A stretch of 64,000 nt of DNA from assembly GCF_036636695.1 (NCBI RefSeq), contig NZ_JAVWNW010000003.1; one strand, written 5' to 3'. Position numbers and translations under genes: made by a program. Each line of letters begins with the position of its first letter. Within the stretch, counting starts at the first letter, position 1. Below, piece by piece: positions 60,057 through 64,000 of the stretch. The notes below the pieces were generated by a model. The model was not told where the DNA came from, searched no databases, and saw nothing but the letters and a program-made list of their open reading frames with translations. This DNA comes from Anaerorhabdus sp036636695 (GTDB taxonomy: Bacteria; Bacillota_I; Bacilli_A; Erysipelotrichales; Erysipelotrichaceae).

Positions 60057-63035
60057 TTATTTATTAATATCTGAGATACCTTGTAAGTAATGTATTTTTA
60101 CATCTTTTCCATCCCATTTCCCTAGTTTAGCTTTAATATGAACAGATGTTTTCCCATCCTTCATGACAGTGTCTTCTTCATAGTAAGAATTTAATTGATT
60201 AATACTCAAACAACGGTCACAGTTTTTACACTTATCCCAAAATAATTGATAACATTTAGCACCAATGCATTCATATTTATTCTTATCAATAAAATGACAG
60301 GCAGTATTATTGATATAAATAATTTCATTAGAAGTAGCATCACAAACAAACATTGCATCGGAAACATCATTTAATAATGCAGTTGCTTTTTGTTCAAGTT
60401 GACTAAAACTTGGTAAAGTAAGTCCATGTTCAAAAATAACATATTGGCTCTTTCCAAGTTGCTTGGCGTTTAATAATGCAATGTCTGAATTTTTATATAA
60501 TTCTTTATAAGAAAAACCATGGATAGGAGAAAAGCAAACACCTACTGAGCAAGATACCTTTGTAGATTCATTAGCTGAGAATGTTTGGCAGATTTTGAGA
60601 AGTTTCTTTTCTAGTTCAAATTGTTCAAGCTTGTAAGGAATGAACAATGCGAATTCATCTCCTCCTAAGCGACTAATAATATTAGTTTCAGGGAATACTT
60701 CTATTAAAAGTTCAGCGACAAAACAAAGTATTTTATCACCAGAAATATGTCCTAAAGAGTCATTGATATTTTTAAAGTGATCAATATCTAATATGATAAA
60801 TATTCCCTCAGGTTGTTTATTATGAGAAAAAAACTTGTGTACTCTTGCTTCAAATTCAGTACGATTAAGAAGATTAGTAAGTGTATCTTTCTCAGCACGT
60901 TCTTTCATATCAAGAATTGCGGTTTTAAATTCTTTCTGTTTTACAAACTTTGATACTTTCTTTTCGCAAATAGCATTTCTTACTCTATTAGGAAGAGAAA
61001 TTGAAGAATAAGGACTTACGATACAATCAGATACTCCTTTTGATATGCATTTTGTAATCAAATGACTGGAGTGATGTATAGTTAAAACAGGGATATCATA
61101 TAAATTACATTGATAAACTATTTTCGAAATCAGATTTAGAGTGGTATTTTCCAAAACATTTACGATTACTGAAGAAATAGTAGAATCATGACTAGATATA
61201 TAATCAATCATTTCATCGGCAGTAGTAAAGGATAGTGTCGTATATAATTTTTTGAAAACTTGTTTGAGCGTATTAAATTCTAGATTTGTTTCGTCTAAAA
61301 TTAAAATAGAATCATGTTTATTATAAACTAAAGTATTTTTTTTATTTGTAGTCTGCTTGACTAAATTCTTATTGTTTAGTGATGAAGAAATGAATTCGGT
61401 AAAATCAGGAATTGACAATGGTTTTGAAAAATAGTAGCCTTGACCTCTTTCACAGCCAAGTGATCTTAATAGATTGACTTGTTCGATAGTTTCAATTCCT
61501 TCAGCAATAATATGCATATTAAGCCATCTTGCTAAGCTAATAATAAAGCTAATTATATCTCTTCGATTTTTAGTGAAATGATTTCCTTGAATGAAACGTA
61601 TATCAAGTTTTAAAACATCAATTGGAAGTTCAGAAAGCATATTAAGTGAAGAATATCCACTTCCAAAATCATCCATGGCAATGATAAAACCTAGCTTTTT
61701 AAGTTTCTTTAAAGTAATTATTAAATCTTGTTCATTTTCAATATATGCTGTTTCAGTTATTTCTAAGTAAAGAAATTGTGGAAGTACATTATATTTATTT
61801 ACTATATTCATGAGGATTTGATCAATATTTGGATTGTAAATATCGGCACGTGACATGTTGACTGAAATAGGGATAGGTTTTATACCATTGTCTATCCATT
61901 CTCTAATTGTTTTACATACTTTTTCCCATATAAAGACATCGAGTTTTGTAATAAATCCGTTCTTTTCTAATAAGGGAATAAATTCAGTAGGAGATATAAT
62001 ACCTTTCTTTGGATGAATCCAGCGTACTAATGCTTCGGCACTTGTTAGTTCTCCAGTTACTAAATCATGTTTAGATTGTAGATAAACTTGAAATTCTTCA
62101 TTAAGTAGAGCATTTTCCATATTTAAAGAAATAAACTGTTCATTAAGAAGTCGTTGCCTAATTTTCTCATTATAGAATACATAAAGAGTGTCATATTTAT
62201 CTTTGATTGATTCAAGTGCAAGATACGCACGGTCACACATAATATTGACGGGAATTGTTCTATCCTGTATTTGATATATGCCATATTTTAAAATATTATT
62301 TAAATTATGATTAAAATCTTTAATATATTTTGTAGAGGACTCGAAATGAACTTTAAGATATTTTGCTGGACGGGGAATTAATAAAGCAAAAATATCTTTG
62401 TTGATTCTGCAACATATCCCTCTATTCTTGGTGTCGCGTCTTAACATATCAGCGACAAAACATAAAAGTGAATTTCCTTCGTTGATACCATAAAATTCAT
62501 TTACTAATTTAAAGCGCATGATGTCACAACAAATAATATCAAATTCAATAGAAGGATTCTCTTTAATTATTTTTTCGGCATATTTATAAAAATATTCTTT
62601 TGTGTACAGTTTAGTTAATGAATCATAGGTTATCATATGTGAGAATTCGTTGCTTTCACATATCGTAATTGTATTGAGTAATTTAAGTTTAAAAATTTCT
62701 GATTTATATGGCTTAATGATGTAGTTTTGAACACCAAGTTCTAAAACTCTTTTTTCTAGATGCGTATCTGTAGTAGTGCTAGTAACTAGTACAGGTATCT
62801 TTGATAATTGATTATTTTTATTCATTGTGCAAAGAAAATCATATTTTTGATCTAGTTGAATACTGATATCTAAAATGATTGCGGAAAAATCATCATATTG
62901 TTTATCTACTATTTCTTGTAAATTTTGGATATCAGTAGCGATAAAGATTAAAAAATCCTTATCTAAGATATCTAGCAATATCTTTTTATCCTGAACATTT
63001 TCTTCTAGAACTAAGATTTTCTTTTTAAAAGTCAT
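60057..63035 (-). CDS. Multi-domain c-di-GMP protein: REC-GGDEF-EAL-REC-GGDEF-PAS
   Basis: The 992-residue protein holds a receiver (1-120), a GGDEF-like domain (about 135-290) with RINKDIFALL in place of GGDEF, and an EAL domain (about 310-550) with Glu334 (AEALVRW), SVNMS, DDFGSGYSS, LKLDIRF, AEGIE and QGYYF intact. Then come a degenerate receiver (about 585-695), an intact GGDEF at 791-795 and a C-terminal PAS with a CYQLFWDKCKNCDRC cluster. Both c-di-GMP synthesis and hydrolysis are possible. AAGGAG precedes the ATG. It is followed upstream by a TetR gene. Confidence 0.92.
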   Translation of the reverse strand: MTFKKKILVLEENVQDKKILLDILDKDFLIFIATDIQNLQEIVDKQYDDFSAIILDISIQLDQKYDFLCTMNKNNQLSKIPVLVTSTTTDTHLEKRVLELGVQNYIIKPYKSEIFKLKLLNTITICESNEFSHMITYDSLTKLYTKEYFYKYAEKIIKENPSIEFDIICCDIMRFKLVNEFYGINEGNSLLCFVADMLRRDTKNRGICCRINKDIFALLIPRPAKYLKVHFESSTKYIKDFNHNLNNILKYGIYQIQDRTIPVNIMCDRAYLALESIKDKYDTLYVFYNEKIRQRLLNEQFISLNMENALLNEEFQVYLQSKHDLVTGELTSAEALVRWIHPKKGIISPTEFIPLLEKNGFITKLDVFIWEKVCKTIREWIDNGIKPIPISVNMSRADIYNPNIDQILMNIVNKYNVLPQFLYLEITETAYIENEQDLIITLKKLKKLGFIIAMDDFGSGYSSLNMLSELPIDVLKLDIRFIQGNHFTKNRRDIISFIISLARWLNMHIIAEGIETIEQVNLLRSLGCERGQGYYFSKPLSIPDFTEFISSSLNNKNLVKQTTNKKNTLVYNKHDSILILDETNLEFNTLKQVFKKLYTTLSFTTADEMIDYISSHDSTISSVIVNVLENTTLNLISKIVYQCNLYDIPVLTIHHSSHLITKCISKGVSDCIVSPYSSISLPNRVRNAICEKKVSKFVKQKEFKTAILDMKERAEKDTLTNLLNRTEFEARVHKFFSHNKQPEGIFIILDIDHFKNINDSLGHISGDKILCFVAELLIEVFPETNIISRLGGDEFALFIPYKLEQFELEKKLLKICQTFSANESTKVSCSVGVCFSPIHGFSYKELYKNSDIALLNAKQLGKSQYVIFEHGLTLPSFSQLEQKATALLNDVSDAMFVCDATSNEIIYINNTACHFIDKNKYECIGAKCYQLFWDKCKNCDRCLSINQLNSYYEEDTVMKDGKTSVHIKAKLGKWDGKDVKIHYLQGISDINK

Positions 63036-63103
63036 AAAATTCTCCTTATATTAAATATTAACTTTATATCTGTCATACAAATGACAGATTGTTGTAAAAA
63101 AAA

Positions 63104-63718
63104 TTATTTTTTAAGATAAAAAATAAAAATTTCTAATCCTTGTTCAAAGCATTGCGTGGAAAGTTCATCAAAAACAGCATCTTCTCCTGTAAAACTTGCG
63201 ACACTTTGAATAAAACCTTTAAATTTTCTAATCATTGTTTCTACGATTAAATCAACGTTTATATCGGGTCTAATAGTGCCATCATTAATTCCTTTTGTAA
63301 GGATTTGAGTTAATAACTTTTTAATAGCAGCTGTTGTACTCTCTAAAGGGCTCCTTGTATGCCATAAATATAATTGATATTCGGTGCCTAATATTACAAG
63401 ATTAGGATCATCATTTAAAACCATAAATATTTTTCTAAAATAAGCAGCACATTGCTCAAGTCCACTTAAATTTTGAAAATCAGAAGATTGGATGTAAAGT
63501 AATAAAGATTCATAACTAGGTTTCATGTATTCAGAAATTGATTGTATAATTAGATCATTTTTATCTATAAAATAGCGATGAAGACTTCTTAAAGATAAAT
63601 TTGCTTCTTCTGCAATTTCTTTAAGTGCAGTTTTCTCGATACTCTTTTCTTTGAAACATTTAAGTGAAGCTTGGATGACCTTTTGTCTATTTTCTTCTCG
63701 TTGTTTTTCTTTATTCAT
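63104..63718 (-). CDS. TetR-family regulator
   Basis: The 204-residue protein has a TetR N-terminal HTH (residues 10-55: VIQASLKCFKEKSIEKTALKEIAEEANLSLRSLHRYFIDKNDLI) and a helical C-terminal ligand domain. ATG 63718 is preferred to a TTG at 63730. It lies just upstream of and co-oriented with the large c-di-GMP protein. The ligand is unknown. Confidence 0.92.
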   Translation of the reverse strand: MNKEKQREENRQKVIQASLKCFKEKSIEKTALKEIAEEANLSLRSLHRYFIDKNDLIIQSISEYMKPSYESLLLYIQSSDFQNLSGLEQCAAYFRKIFMVLNDDPNLVILGTEYQLYLWHTRSPLESTTAAIKKLLTQILTKGINDGTIRPDINVDLIVETMIRKFKGFIQSVASFTGEDAVFDELSTQCFEQGLEIFIFYLKK

Positions 63719-63730
63719 AACGTACCCCAA

Positions 63731-64000
63731 TGTTTATTAGAATATTGATAATTAATCTCATATGGTAAAGTATATCATTTTTGAAAGAGAAAATATACGT
63801 TGAAATTAACTGAAAAACTCATAAATAAACTAATTTTAGCAAATCAATTTTAAAAAATATATTTATAGTGTACTTCATTTTTATAAAAATAATAGATGAT
63901 TTAATACGTCAGTTTATTTTAAAAAACTTGGATTATAAATAATAATTAAACAAATAAATTTGTGATAAAAAGATAATTATATAGTTACTATTTATAATTT
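63731..64000. other. AT-rich window end without a supported gene
   Basis: The last 270 bases are very AT-rich. I see no coding frame, tRNA or clear hairpin; it likely contains the TetR gene promoter and the flank of a gene outside the window. Confidence 0.4.

Noticed and set aside
1..64000. CRISPR array or cas genes
   Set aside because: No regularly spaced short repeats with unique spacers and no Cas-like protein. The only tandem repeats are the coding 267-bp units.

Overview
The window is low-GC (roughly one third G+C), densely coded bacterial DNA with Shine-Dalgarno-led genes, frequent ATGA start/stop overlaps (so TGA is a stop), T-box regulation, lipobox and membrane-anchored surface proteins and no outer-membrane genes. 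This points to a Firmicute. Gut or oral Erysipelotrichia-like relatives are my best guess, which is inference; no rRNA or marker gene is present to settle it.

Layout. 0-3 kb: GNAT acetyltransferase, small membrane protein, ASCH protein and an EAL-type c-di-GMP phosphodiesterase. 2.75-5.1 kb: a T-box leader whose specifier reads as CAC (His), followed by a three-gene polar amino acid ABC importer. 5.2-10.9 kb: a PTS permease (EIICB plus EIIA) next to an M20 amidohydrolase, a pita-bread (M24/creatinase-fold) protein without the usual metal ligands, and an RpiR/SIS regulator. 11.1-16.9 kb: an OmpR/histidine kinase pair and two tandem TPR-GGDEF proteins. 17.4-28.6 kb: an accessory locus with a LytS-like kinase, a SAPR/SARP-type response regulator, an unknown 208-residue protein and a 2327-residue lectin/MucBP adhesin. 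Three copies of a 15-bp direct-repeat operator sit at a constant 7 bp from a -10 box; two lie just upstream of the unknown protein and the adhesin, and one lies between the regulator and the adhesin. 28.7-31.2 kb: decayed mobile DNA (HTH remnant, XRE regulator, broken tyrosine integrase) ending at tRNA-Leu.

31.4-56.7 kb is mostly core: alanyl-tRNA editing protein, CsaA-like tRNA-binding protein, K+ channel, AI-2E/YtvI-type permease, an esterase plus ATP-grasp pair, chorismate mutase, ABC exporters, YqeY, a DODA-type dioxygenase, CopA, aminopeptidase P, exonuclease III, PepV, a HAD phosphatase plus HEPN-CBS pair, a Ca2+/cation antiporter and a PPC-domain protein. 56.8-59.9 kb, behind tRNA-Thr, is a small accessory array: RhuM-Fic fusion, a fragment of a second RhuM-Fic copy, an XRE regulator and a Met-rich DUF4396 membrane protein, separated by related terminator repeats. 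60-63.7 kb: a 992-residue REC-GGDEF-EAL-REC-GGDEF-PAS protein and a TetR regulator.

How it fits together. Four c-di-GMP enzymes plus a very large lectin/MucBP adhesin under a dedicated two-component system suggest a host-associated, attachment-capable lifestyle. Best candidates for undescribed biology are the SAPR direct-repeat regulon with its noncoding interval, the PTS/M20/metal-less M24 gene set, the HEPN-CBS protein, and the tRNA-Thr cassette array.
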